Below, one piece after another: positions 1 through 6,425 of a DNA stretch of 9,154 nt. This DNA is from Clostridiales bacterium (GTDB lineage: Bacteria > Bacillota > Clostridia > Lachnospirales > Lachnospiraceae), in NCBI GenBank assembly GCA_015655565.1, contig JAATEU010000236.1:1-9154 (forward strand). The letters run 5' to 3'. Position 1 is the first letter of the stretch; each line of letters starts with the position of its first letter. The notes under the pieces are model-generated. The model was not told the origin of the DNA and made no database searches. It was given only the letters and a program-made list of their open reading frames with translations. Both the position numbers and the translations under genes were made by a program.

Positions 1-705
1 ATCAAGATGTCCTATAACCTGCTGCTTGAGCTTTTGGAGAAAGCAGGAAGGTCAGGCGAATATGAAGTGAAAAAGGGCTCTGAGCCTATGCAGTATGCAA
101 ATACGTACAATGAGAGCGAGGGTGTGGACTTTATCATACAATGTGCGAAGAAGGCATCCCCGGAACAGCCCTTATTTGTAATTGGTATTGGTGCAGCCAC
201 AAATCTGGCATGTGCAATTCTAAAGGCCCCTGAAATTATCCCTAATGTCCGGTATGTTTTCCATTGTCGCAGTGAAGAGACATGGCCGGTAAGAAGCGTT
301 CAGTTTAATGTTTACGGCGACATAATTGCTGCAAAAACATTGTTGGAGAGTGAGGTTCCACTTGTTTGGTTTGATACCGGCACAAATCTTTATGCATCCT
401 ATGAAGAAACAAAACTGAGACTTGAGCCAAAAGGTAAATTGGGAAAGTATTTGCATGATTACAGAGATAGGGACCCTTATTATGCAAGAAGTGACAAAGG
501 CTTCTTCGATATGGCGGATTTTGTTTTCCTGCTCGATCCTGATGCCTGCAAAAGTGAAATCGTAGATGCTCCGGAAATGACCCGTTATATGTATTTCGAA
601 CATACCCACAGATACGGACAGATGCTGCGTGTCTATGAGGTGGACCTTCAAAAATCCTGGGATATTTTCTATGACAGTGTGGACAATTTAAACAGTATAC
701 AGTAA
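1..705 (+). CDS. Nucleoside hydrolase family protein, 5' end outside window
   Basis: Seen: an open frame from base 1 with no upstream stop, so the ATG at 7 is probably internal. Counting from that Met, IGIGAATNL (about 59-67), a WP at 93-94, QFN (99-101) with D105, and FFDMADF (166-172) follow the order of the inosine-uridine nucleoside hydrolase fold. The same blocks occur in the complete homologue at 7025. The N-terminal Asp-rich calcium and ribose site would lie before the window. Family role: cleavage of the N-glycosidic bond of nucleosides to base and sugar, in the cytoplasm. Odd: where the homologue has Gly-Gly-Asn before WP, this protein has Cys-Arg-Ser-Glu-Glu, so a changed substrate or loss of activity is possible. 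It is the first visible gene of the cluster, 112 bases before rpiB. The family is fairly sure; the substrate is unknown. Confidence 0.8.
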   Translation: MKMSYNLLLELLEKAGRSGEYEVKKGSEPMQYANTYNESEGVDFIIQCAKKASPEQPLFVIGIGAATNLACAILKAPEIIPNVRYVFHCRSEETWPVRSVQFNVYGDIIAAKTLLESEVPLVWFDTGTNLYASYEETKLRLEPKGKLGKYLHDYRDRDPYYARSDKGFFDMADFVFLLDPDACKSEIVDAPEMTRYMYFEHTHRYGQMLRVYEVDLQKSWDIFYDSVDNLNSIQ

Positions 706-719
706 GAAAAGACGAGGCG

Positions 720-759
720 ATACCGGATACTACAGGGTATTTGAGCGTGCAATACCGGA
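720..759. repeat. Direct repeat ATACCGGA, two copies 32 bp apart
   Basis: ATACCGGA occurs at 720-727 and again at 752-759 in the spacer between the nucleoside hydrolase gene and rpiB. The 32-bp period is close to three helical turns, which would suit a protein bound on one face of the DNA. There is no further support, and chance is possible. Confidence 0.3.
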
Positions 760-770
760 GAAAGGAGAAA

Positions 771-803
771 ATCCAATCATAAAATTGAAGAAAATAATTG
801 GAT
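771..803 (+). promoter_or_regulatory. Inverted repeat ATCCAAT-N19-ATTGGAT in rpiB leader
   Basis: The arms at 771-777 and 797-803 are perfectly complementary over 7 bp with a 19-base spacer. A strong Shine-Dalgarno-like AAAGGAG lies just upstream (761-767), about 40-50 bases from either candidate rpiB start, too far for normal use. Folding the repeat would bring that site to within about 8 bases of the ATG at 809, or 17 bases of the ATG at 818. A similar repeat with nearly the same arm sequence lies before hprA (5296-5331). It could be a translational hairpin or a DNA operator. Confidence 0.5.
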
Positions 804-817
804 AGGATATGAACTTA

Positions 818-1303
818 ATGAAAGTGTGGATAGGATGTGACCATGGCGGTTATGAAATGAAAAAGGTCCTGGTTGAGCTAATGCAGGATTTGAAGGTGGA
901 ATATGTTGATGTTGGAAGCAGATCTGCTGAAATAGTTCGATATCCTTATTATGCAGCTCTTGTAGCAAGCGCTGTGGCAAGCGGAGAAGCTGACAGGGGA
1001 TTATTGATCTGTTCAACAGGAGTTGGGATGAGCATAATTGCAAATAAATATAAAGGGATCAGGGCTGCATTGTGCAGTGATATAGAAACCGCAAGACTTG
1101 TGAGAGAGCACAATGAGTCAAATATCTTATGCCTCGGAGGCAGGAAGCTGGAAACGGAGCTTGCAAAGGAAATACTGAAAATCTGGCTGAGAACAGAATT
1201 TATCGGCGAAAGGCACAGTATTTCTTTAGGCTTAATTCAGAAGGCAGAAGGGCAGATGCTAAATGAAAATTATTGGTCTGAAAGGGAATCGAATTATCTG
1301 TAA
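818..1303 (+). CDS. rpiB: Ribose-5-phosphate isomerase B family sugar-phosphate isomerase
   Basis: RpiB/LacAB-family protein of 161 residues, close to the usual length of about 150. Seen: IGCDHGG (5-11) with the Asp-His pair; ICSTGVGMSI (64-73) with the catalytic-type Cys65 and Thr67; IRAALC; REHNESNIL with His98; and a GERH near the C-terminal phosphate site. Family role: interconversion of ribose 5-phosphate and ribulose 5-phosphate, cytoplasmic. The LacB-type signature is absent. The usual Asp of the DYP motif is Arg (VRYPYY), so a related substrate such as allose 6-phosphate or a tetrulose phosphate cannot be excluded. Start: an in-frame TAG at 803 bars upstream extension. ATG 818 gives the canonical MK-hydrophobic start and has AGGA 10 bases before it; ATG 809 is the alternative. 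In this cluster it would feed pentose phosphate to the transketolase downstream. Confidence 0.88.
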   Translation: MKVWIGCDHGGYEMKKVLVELMQDLKVEYVDVGSRSAEIVRYPYYAALVASAVASGEADRGLLICSTGVGMSIIANKYKGIRAALCSDIETARLVREHNESNILCLGGRKLETELAKEILKIWLRTEFIGERHSISLGLIQKAEGQMLNENYWSERESNYL

Positions 1304-1379
1304 GAAGATAACTAAATAACAATCAGGGGAAATATAATTTGTAATTTACTTAGACATTTAATATGAAGGTATGCCCTGT

Positions 1380-1391
1380 TGGTTCTAACCA
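1380..1391. promoter_or_regulatory. Short dyad TGGTT-CT-AACCA
   Basis: TGGTT (1380-1384) and AACCA (1387-1391) form a near-perfect palindrome around CT in the 138-base spacer before the first TIM-barrel gene. The two-base loop is too tight for a good RNA hairpin, so a protein-binding DNA site is more likely if it is functional. No experimental or comparative support is visible. Confidence 0.25.
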
Positions 1392-1441
1392 GCCAAACAT
1401 TAATCTTCATTGAAGGAATAGAGATGGGAGGATTTGGTGAT

Positions 1442-2251
1442 ATGAAAATTGCAGTAGCGGTTGCCGCTGAGAATGCATTACCCAGTTCATTTGTCGTATT
1501 CAGAGGCATAGCATCCAGTATTCGCGCAGCGGCACAGCTTGGTTACGATGGCGTTGAACTGGCACTGAAGGATAAAAATGAGGTTAATATTCAAAAGATC
1601 AAGTATTTTTTAAAGGAATATCATATTCAGGTTCCATGCATCTCAACGGGACAGGTTTTTGCTGCCAGCGGTTTGTGCCTGACGGAAAAAGATTTCGGTG
1701 TCCGTAAAAAATGCATCAGCGTATTAAAAGGATTATGTGAAACGGCAGCAGAAATGTCGGCAATGGTAAACCTTGGACGTGTCAGAGGTATGCTGCCGGA
1801 AAATCGAGGTTTAAATTGTGATGAAGCTAAAATTGCAGCGGAAGCCATTGCAGAAATTAGTACCTACGGTGAGAAGCTTGGCGTTGGTCTGGTATTGGAA
1901 CCGGTCAACCGCTACGAAATAAACTTCTTAAATACGATGGACGAGGCAGTAAAGTTTATTGAACTGTATCTTATTCCAAATGTAAAGCTAATGCCGGATG
2001 TGTTTCATATGAATATTGAAGAGTCGGACATTAGGGATAGTCTTAAAAAGTATGGAGACAGAATCGGATATGTACATTTTGCAGACAGCAACAGGTATTC
2101 ACCGGGGTGCGGTCATCTGGATTTTGATAGTATCTTCAAGACATTGCATGAAATTCAGTATTCGGGTTGGGCTTCAGTTGAAATCCTTCCGAAGCCGGAG
2201 CCGATGGCAGCCGCACAAAGTGCGATTCAATATCTCAGGCAATTTGAGTGA
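1442..2251 (+). CDS. TIM-barrel sugar epimerase/isomerase (AP_endonuc_2 fold), 5-keto-L-gluconate epimerase-like
   Basis: Protein of 269 residues in the xylose-isomerase-like / D-tagatose 3-epimerase superfamily. Seen: candidate metal ligands E153 (LEPVNRYE), D186 and H189 (PDVFHMN), H212 (VHFADSNR) and E247 (SVEI), plus PGCGHLDF at 221-228, all in the expected order. From memory, the NRYE, ADSNR and PGCGH blocks and the STGQ near residue 70 resemble the group holding the Thermotoga 5-keto-L-gluconate epimerase; this was not checked by search. Role: probably 3-epimerisation or keto-aldose isomerisation of a sugar or sugar acid in the cytoplasm. Start: GGGAGG at 1426-1431 lies 10 bases before ATG 1442; an upstream in-frame ATG at 1379 has no such site. 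It lies between rpiB and the transketolase genes. Fold is sure, substrate open. No ribulose-phosphate epimerase is visible here, so it might fill that role. Confidence 0.85.
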   Translation: MKIAVAVAAENALPSSFVVFRGIASSIRAAAQLGYDGVELALKDKNEVNIQKIKYFLKEYHIQVPCISTGQVFAASGLCLTEKDFGVRKKCISVLKGLCETAAEMSAMVNLGRVRGMLPENRGLNCDEAKIAAEAIAEISTYGEKLGVGLVLEPVNRYEINFLNTMDEAVKFIELYLIPNVKLMPDVFHMNIEESDIRDSLKKYGDRIGYVHFADSNRYSPGCGHLDFDSIFKTLHEIQYSGWASVEILPKPEPMAAAQSAIQYLRQFE

Positions 2252-2269
2252 AGTAAAGAATAGGAATTA

Positions 2270-2292
2270 GTGTAAAATTAAAATTTTTACAC
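2270..2292. promoter_or_regulatory. Dyad GTGTAAAA-N7-TTTTACAC upstream of transketolase
   Basis: Perfect 8-bp arms at 2270-2277 and 2285-2292 with a 7-base centre, lying 18 bases after the stop of the first TIM-barrel gene and about 55 bases before the transketolase start. No T-tract follows, so it is not a typical terminator. The size and spacing suit an operator for a dimeric regulator or a weak mRNA hairpin. Confidence 0.4.
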
Positions 2293-2347
2293 GGAGAATT
2301 TGCATTGACGCTTAAATTTGCGGGTATCGGCAGAATGGAGGATTTAT

Positions 2348-3181
2348 ATGATAAAAGAAAAAGTATTACAAATAAATGGGTTATGCAATCAATTTCGTAT
2401 CGATCTCATTAAATTACTGCATAGTATTCAGACAGGACATCCGGGAGGATCCTTATCTTCAGCCGAAATTATAACGGCATTATACAGCGAAATAATGTAT
2501 TACAATCATTATGATCCAAATAATCCCGACAGGGATCGCTTTGTTCTGTCAAAAGGACATGCTGCGCCGATGCTGTATTTAAATCTTGCCCATAACCATT
2601 TTTTTCCCAAGGAGGATTTAAAAACATTAAGACAGCTTGGCAGCCATTTGCAGGGCCATCCCTGTGCGCATAAAACACCGGGAATTGATGTGTCCACCGG
2701 GCCGTTGGGTTTGGGGCTGTCGGCCGGGCTTGGTATCGCATTGGCCGGAAGACTGCAGCGGCGCAGCTATTATACCTATGTCCTCTTAGGCGACGGAGAA
2801 ATTCAGGAAGGGGGAATTTGGGAAGCGGCAATGTCGGCGGTAAAATTTCAGGCAGATCATTTGATTGTTTTTCTGGATCATAATGGTGTTCAGCTCGACG
2901 GTACGAATGAAGAAATTATGCCAATGGGAGATATCTGTTGGAAGTTTTCCAGTTTTGGATGGAATGTTCTGACCTGTAACGGGCACGATGTGGAGGAGAT
3001 TGTAAATGCTGTAGAAAAGGCAAAGAAGACGAAGAATATTCCGACTATTATTGTTGCTGAAACAGTAAAGGGTAAAGGAGTATCCTTTATGGATGGTAAA
3101 AATATTTGGCATGGTAAGGCAATCAGCGCAGTTGATTGTGAGCTTGCTTTGAAAGAGCTGGGGGGTGCATTGAATGGGTGA
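2348..3181 (+). CDS. Transketolase, N-terminal (ThDP-binding) subunit
   Basis: Protein of 277 residues, the length expected for the N-terminal half of a split transketolase. Seen: TGHPGGSLSSAE (29-40) with H31; LSKGHAAPMLY with H71; LQGHP with H104; STGPLGLGLS; the thiamine diphosphate motif GDGEIQEGGIWEAA (148-161) closing at N179; and NIWHGKA near the end. Role: with the next gene product it forms the cytoplasmic enzyme that moves two-carbon ketol units between sugar phosphates. Start: GGAGG at 2337-2341 sits 6 bases before ATG 2348, better than the in-frame ATG at 2318. The gene overlaps the C-terminal subunit gene by 8 bases, implying coupled translation. Split subunits also occur in specialised transketolases (for example those acting on apulose 4-phosphate), so the donor sugar is not proven. 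Confidence 0.93.
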   Translation: MIKEKVLQINGLCNQFRIDLIKLLHSIQTGHPGGSLSSAEIITALYSEIMYYNHYDPNNPDRDRFVLSKGHAAPMLYLNLAHNHFFPKEDLKTLRQLGSHLQGHPCAHKTPGIDVSTGPLGLGLSAGLGIALAGRLQRRSYYTYVLLGDGEIQEGGIWEAAMSAVKFQADHLIVFLDHNGVQLDGTNEEIMPMGDICWKFSSFGWNVLTCNGHDVEEIVNAVEKAKKTKNIPTIIVAETVKGKGVSFMDGKNIWHGKAISAVDCELALKELGGALNG

Positions 3182-4112
3182 AATGATTGCAATACGTGAT
3201 GCTTATGGAGATGCACTTCAAAAACTGGGAGCGGTGAATTCGGATGTAGTCGTATTGGAAGCAGATGCAGGCTCTTCTTCTAAGAGTATTCTTTTCTCAA
3301 AAAAATATCCTGAGCGCTATTTTAATGTTGGTATCGCAGAGCTTAACATGACTGCTATGGCGGCAGGATTTGCACTGGGCAAAATGATTCCTTTTGTAAA
3401 TACATTTGCTGCTTTTATGACAACAAGAGCATCCGATCCAATTGGAAGTTTAATTGCTTATGATAATCTGAATGTTAAACTTTGCGGTACATATTCAGGT
3501 TTGTCGGATTCCTATGACGGTGCAAGTCATAATTCAATCAGTGATCTGGCTTATGTAACTTCTTTACCGAATATGACGGTCATCAGTGTCTGTGATGCGG
3601 TTGAAACGGAAAAGGCAGTTTTTGCGGCTGCCCGGTGGGAGGGACCGGTTTATCTGAGATTATCAAGAGCACCTGCAGAAGTTATTTTTGATTGGGACTA
3701 TCAGTTTGTAATCGGTAAAGGTGTGAAATTGTTGAAAGGAGAAGACGCCACAATTATAGCAACGGGTTACATGGTACAGAAATCCATGATTGCGGCCGAG
3801 ATGTTAAAAAAACAGGGAATTTATACTACGGTAGTAGATCTGCATACGTTCAAACCGATTGACCGGGATTTAATTGTTGCTTGTGCAAAAGAGACGGGAT
3901 GCATGGTAGTCGCAGAGGAACACAGCGTTCATGGAGGATTGGGCAGCACCGTAGCAAAAGTTGTTACCGAAGAATACCCGGTTCCTATGGAGTTTGTCGG
4001 AATAAACCAATTTGCCGAATCCGGTGACTATGAAGCGCTTCTGCACAAATATCATTTGGATGCCGATGAAATTACAAGAGCAGTAAGAAAGGCGATATCA
4101 AGAAAAAGATGA
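3174..4112 (+). CDS. Transketolase, C-terminal (pyrimidine and C-terminal domain) subunit
   Basis: Protein of 312 residues matching the C-terminal half of transketolase. Seen: FNVGIAELNM (50-59) with E56, the glutamate that activates the thiamine diphosphate cofactor; FVNTFAAFMTTRA; GASHNSISDLA (116-126) with the conserved His of the pyrimidine domain; then a transketolase C-terminal domain including the EEHSVHGGLGS stretch. It works only together with the N-terminal subunit encoded just upstream, since the cofactor site lies between the two. Start: ATG 3174 overlaps the upstream stop (3179-3181); an in-frame ATG at 3183 is an alternative. A G-rich stretch just before offers a weak ribosome binding site, so coupling to upstream translation is likely. 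Role in the cluster: joining the pentose (or other sugar) phosphate made upstream to glycolysis. Confidence 0.93.
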   Translation: MGEMIAIRDAYGDALQKLGAVNSDVVVLEADAGSSSKSILFSKKYPERYFNVGIAELNMTAMAAGFALGKMIPFVNTFAAFMTTRASDPIGSLIAYDNLNVKLCGTYSGLSDSYDGASHNSISDLAYVTSLPNMTVISVCDAVETEKAVFAAARWEGPVYLRLSRAPAEVIFDWDYQFVIGKGVKLLKGEDATIIATGYMVQKSMIAAEMLKKQGIYTTVVDLHTFKPIDRDLIVACAKETGCMVVAEEHSVHGGLGSTVAKVVTEEYPVPMEFVGINQFAESGDYEALLHKYHLDADEITRAVRKAISRKR

Positions 4113-4115
4113 CAT

Positions 4116-4191
4116 AAGGCAAGGCTGAAAAAGAATAGCAGAGGGTATCCGTTGCCTTAAAGGCATCATGAACATGCCATTTTTCTATGGC
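4116..4191 (+). promoter_or_regulatory. Overlapping hairpins, possible weak attenuator
   Basis: Several pairings exclude one another. AAGGCAA (4116-4122) pairs with TTGCCTT (4152-4158). GCCTT (4154-4158) pairs with AAGGC (4160-4164). GGCAT (4162-4166) pairs with ATGCC (4174-4178), followed by ATTTTTC. GCCAT (4176-4180) pairs with ATGGC (4187-4191). The third is a weak terminator-like stem with a five-T tract, and the fourth would disrupt it. Stems are only 5-7 bp, so this is suggestive only. It sits in the 172-base gap between transketolase and the second TIM-barrel gene. Confidence 0.25.
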
Positions 4192-4284
4192 TTAAGAAGA
4201 AATGCATAAAAACAAAGATAAGGTTACATGCTTGAAGACGCACTTGTTTGTACCCCGGGCATCGCGAAAGGAAAGGATATAAAT

Positions 4285-5181
4285 ATGAAAGAATCAATTC
4301 ATAAGTATTTTCAGATTGGCACAATTTGCTGGATGAGCTATCCGGCAGGAGATGTAATAGACAGTATCAAAAAAATTGCATCTGATGATTTCTACGATGC
4401 AATTGAGGTCTGCAAATTTGCAGATGATGTAACAAGAAAAGATGGAAAGAAACTGCTGGAGCAGTCTCATTTGATTGTATGCTATGGCGCTCAGCCCTGT
4501 CTGCTTGGCCCAAAACTCAATCCGAATGCAATTGATGAGGGAGAACGCAGAAAAGCGGAAGCAGCCTTGATTGAGGCAGTAGGTGAAGCAGAATTCCTAG
4601 GGGCTAAGGCAATTGCGTTCCTGGCGGGAAAATGGGAAGAAGCAACAAAGAACCAAGCATACTCACAGTTGGTTAAAACAACCAAAGCAGTATGTGATTA
4701 TGCTGCAGCGAAAGGGATGGGCGTTAATATGGAAGTATTCGACTTCGATTTGGACAAAGCAGTCTTAATAGGCCCGGCACCATATGCTGCTAAATTTGCC
4801 GCAGATATGAGGACGATATGCAATAATTTTGGTCTTATTGTCGACTTATCACATTTCCCGACAACCTACGAAACATCTAAATTTGTTATTCAGACACTGC
4901 GTCCGTACATAAATCATTTTCACATTGGTAACGCAGTAGTCAGGAAGGGTTGTGAAGCATACGGTGATCAGCATCCACGGTTTGGATTTCCAAACAGTTC
5001 AAATGATACAAAGGAATTGCATGATTTTTTCAGAGTTCTAAAGGAAGAAGGCTTCTTTAATCCAGAAAATAAATATGTGCTGTCCTTCGAAGTAAAGCCT
5101 CGGGAAGACGAGAATGCCGATATTATTGTTGCAAATACAAAGCGGGTAATAAATCATGCGTGGGCTTTGCTGGAGGACTGA
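4285..5181 (+). CDS. TIM-barrel sugar (phosphate) isomerase/epimerase, substrate unknown
   Basis: Protein of 298 residues in the xylose-isomerase-like TIM-barrel superfamily, only distantly similar to the one at 1442. Seen: candidate metal ligands E150 (NMEVFD), D187 and H190 (IVDLSHFP), H213 (HFHIGN) and E269 (SFEVKP) at the proper spacing for a two-metal or one-metal epimerase site. Family members isomerise or epimerise sugars and sugar acids, and some decarboxylate branched 3-oxo acids or cleave C-glycosides, so the exact reaction cannot be named. Start: AAAGGA at 4272-4277 lies 7 bases before ATG 4285; extension to an in-frame ATG at 4228 adds 19 residues unlike the family and has no ribosome binding site. 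It lies between transketolase and glycerate dehydrogenase, in the same direction, suggesting one pathway. Confident in fold and site, not in substrate. Confidence 0.83.
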   Translation: MKESIHKYFQIGTICWMSYPAGDVIDSIKKIASDDFYDAIEVCKFADDVTRKDGKKLLEQSHLIVCYGAQPCLLGPKLNPNAIDEGERRKAEAALIEAVGEAEFLGAKAIAFLAGKWEEATKNQAYSQLVKTTKAVCDYAAAKGMGVNMEVFDFDLDKAVLIGPAPYAAKFAADMRTICNNFGLIVDLSHFPTTYETSKFVIQTLRPYINHFHIGNAVVRKGCEAYGDQHPRFGFPNSSNDTKELHDFFRVLKEEGFFNPENKYVLSFEVKPREDENADIIVANTKRVINHAWALLED

Positions 5182-5183
5182 TA

Positions 5184-5216
5184 AATTGAACGGCGAATCC
5201 AGATACCAATGTCGCG
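5184..5216. repeat. Spacer element copy 1 (GCGA-N15-TCGC)
   Basis: AATTGAACGGCGAATCCAGA at 5184-5203 matches 8135-8155 with one substitution and one inserted base. Both copies contain GCGA and TCGC separated by exactly 15 bases (here 5193-5196 and 5212-5215). It begins three bases after the stop of the second TIM-barrel gene. It could be an operator or the remnant of a small repeat family. Confidence 0.4.
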
Positions 5217-5295
5217 TAAACACATAAATGCGTTAGTTCGTAAGGAGCGCTGTGACTGAATAGTTACTTATAAATAATAAAACAGAAAGGAAAAG

Positions 5296-5331
5296 TAATC
5301 CAAGCTTCTACTAAATGGGATAATTGGATTA
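5296..5331 (+). promoter_or_regulatory. Inverted repeat TAATCCAA-N20-TTGGATTA in hprA leader
   Basis: Perfect 8-bp arms at 5296-5303 and 5324-5331. As before rpiB, an AAAGGA ribosome-binding-like site (5286-5291) lies directly upstream and the start codon (5344) lies after the repeat, with no good site in between. The core arms TCCAA/TTGGA are the same as in the rpiB leader, at a centre distance of 25 bp versus 26 there. Folding would cut the distance from site to start from 52 to about 16 bases. A protein-binding operator is the main alternative. Confidence 0.5.
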
Positions 5332-5343
5332 TACACGGATAAT

Positions 5344-6300
5344 ATGAAAATCGTAGTATTGGACGGATATACCGAAAATCCAGGAGATCTTAGCTGGGAT
5401 AGTCTTGAAAAACTGGGTGAGGTTACTATTTATGACCGTACACCTTCCGATATGGTCATTGCACGCATCGGTGATGCTGAGGCTATCTACGCTAATAAAG
5501 TCGCCATTACCAGAGAGATAATGGATGCCTGCCCGAAGATGAGGTTTATAGGCGTACTTGCGACGGGATATAACATCGTAGATGTTGTCGCTGCAAAGGA
5601 AAAGGGGATTACAGTCTGCAATATTCCCACATATGGCACAGCCGCTGTTGCACAGTTTGCAATTGCTATGCTTCTGGAAATCTGCCATCATGTTGCACAT
5701 CATTCGGCTGCTGTACACGAAGGCAGATGGGAAACCAATGAAGACTGGTGCTTTTGGGATTTTCCTCTTATCGAATTAGACGGCAAGATTATGGGAATCA
5801 TCGGATTTGGACGTATCGGTCAAGCGACAGGCAAAATTGCAAGAGCGCTTGGAATGAAAGTAATTGCCTGCGATGAATATCCGAGTGATTGTGGCAGAAA
5901 AATCGGTAAATATGTAGATATGGATACACTAATTCGGACCTCTGATGTTATATCTCTTCATTGTCCGCTGTTACCTGCTACGCAGGGCATAATTAACAAG
6001 GATAGCATTGCAAAGATGAAAGATGGAGTTATTATCCTTAACAACAGCCGCGGCCCTCTGATTGTGGAGCAGGATTTGGCTGATTCATTGAATTCCGGTA
6101 AAATTTATGCTGCAGGTTGTGACGTTGTCAGTACGGAACCGATACGCGGAGATAATCCTCTGCTTAAAGCAAAAAACTGCTATATTACACCCCATATCTC
6201 ATGGGCGCCAAAAGAAAGTCGTCAGAGACTGATGGATATTGCAGTTGACAATTTAATCCAATTCATCAAAGGCACACCAGTGAATGTAGTATATAAATAA
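5344..6300 (+). CDS. hprA: D-2-hydroxyacid dehydrogenase, probably glycerate dehydrogenase (hydroxypyruvate reductase)
   Basis: Protein of 318 residues, full length for the family. Seen: DGYTENPGDLSWD (7-19) and DRTP, typical of glycerate dehydrogenases; LATGYNIVDV; FCFWDFPL-like CFWDFPL (136-142); the nucleotide-binding GFGRIG (154-159) with D177 at the end of the second strand, pointing to NAD; and the catalytic set R236 (NNSRGPL), E265 (VVSTEP) and H284 (TPHISWAP). Role: NAD(P)H-linked interconversion of hydroxypyruvate and D-glycerate, or a similar 2-oxo acid, in the cytoplasm. Start: ATG 5344 fits the family N-terminus, though no good ribosome binding site lies within 12 bases; see the inverted repeat just upstream. 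In this cluster it suggests that a 2-oxo or 2-hydroxy acid, rather than only pentose phosphate, is part of the pathway. Family is sure; the precise substrate is likely but not proven. Confidence 0.9.
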   Translation: MKIVVLDGYTENPGDLSWDSLEKLGEVTIYDRTPSDMVIARIGDAEAIYANKVAITREIMDACPKMRFIGVLATGYNIVDVVAAKEKGITVCNIPTYGTAAVAQFAIAMLLEICHHVAHHSAAVHEGRWETNEDWCFWDFPLIELDGKIMGIIGFGRIGQATGKIARALGMKVIACDEYPSDCGRKIGKYVDMDTLIRTSDVISLHCPLLPATQGIINKDSIAKMKDGVIILNNSRGPLIVEQDLADSLNSGKIYAAGCDVVSTEPIRGDNPLLKAKNCYITPHISWAPKESRQRLMDIAVDNLIQFIKGTPVNVVYK

Positions 6301-6425
6301 TATTGATTCTACTGCAGAAACTGCTGACGCTGCTTTAGACCGCAGAAATAGAGCTGTATGTCCGTAAAACCATATATCCTTACTGCTTCCCATCACCAGC
6401 AGCGGTAAGGTTATGACGAGAAATA

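Noticed and set aside
2469..3216. Minus-strand ORFs of 62-120 codons opposite the transketolase N-terminal gene
   Set aside because: They lie fully or almost fully opposite a gene with complete family motifs, show no recognisable protein features and are best explained as shadow frames.
5211..5236. CcpA catabolite-control (cre) site around GCGTAAACACATAAATGCG
   Set aside because: The spacing and core do not fit the cre consensus; no convincing cre was found elsewhere.
5248..5280. Promoter before hprA (TGTGAC with TATAAA/ATAATA-like bases downstream)
   Set aside because: The match to -35/-10 spacing is poor and AT-rich spacers give such matches by chance.
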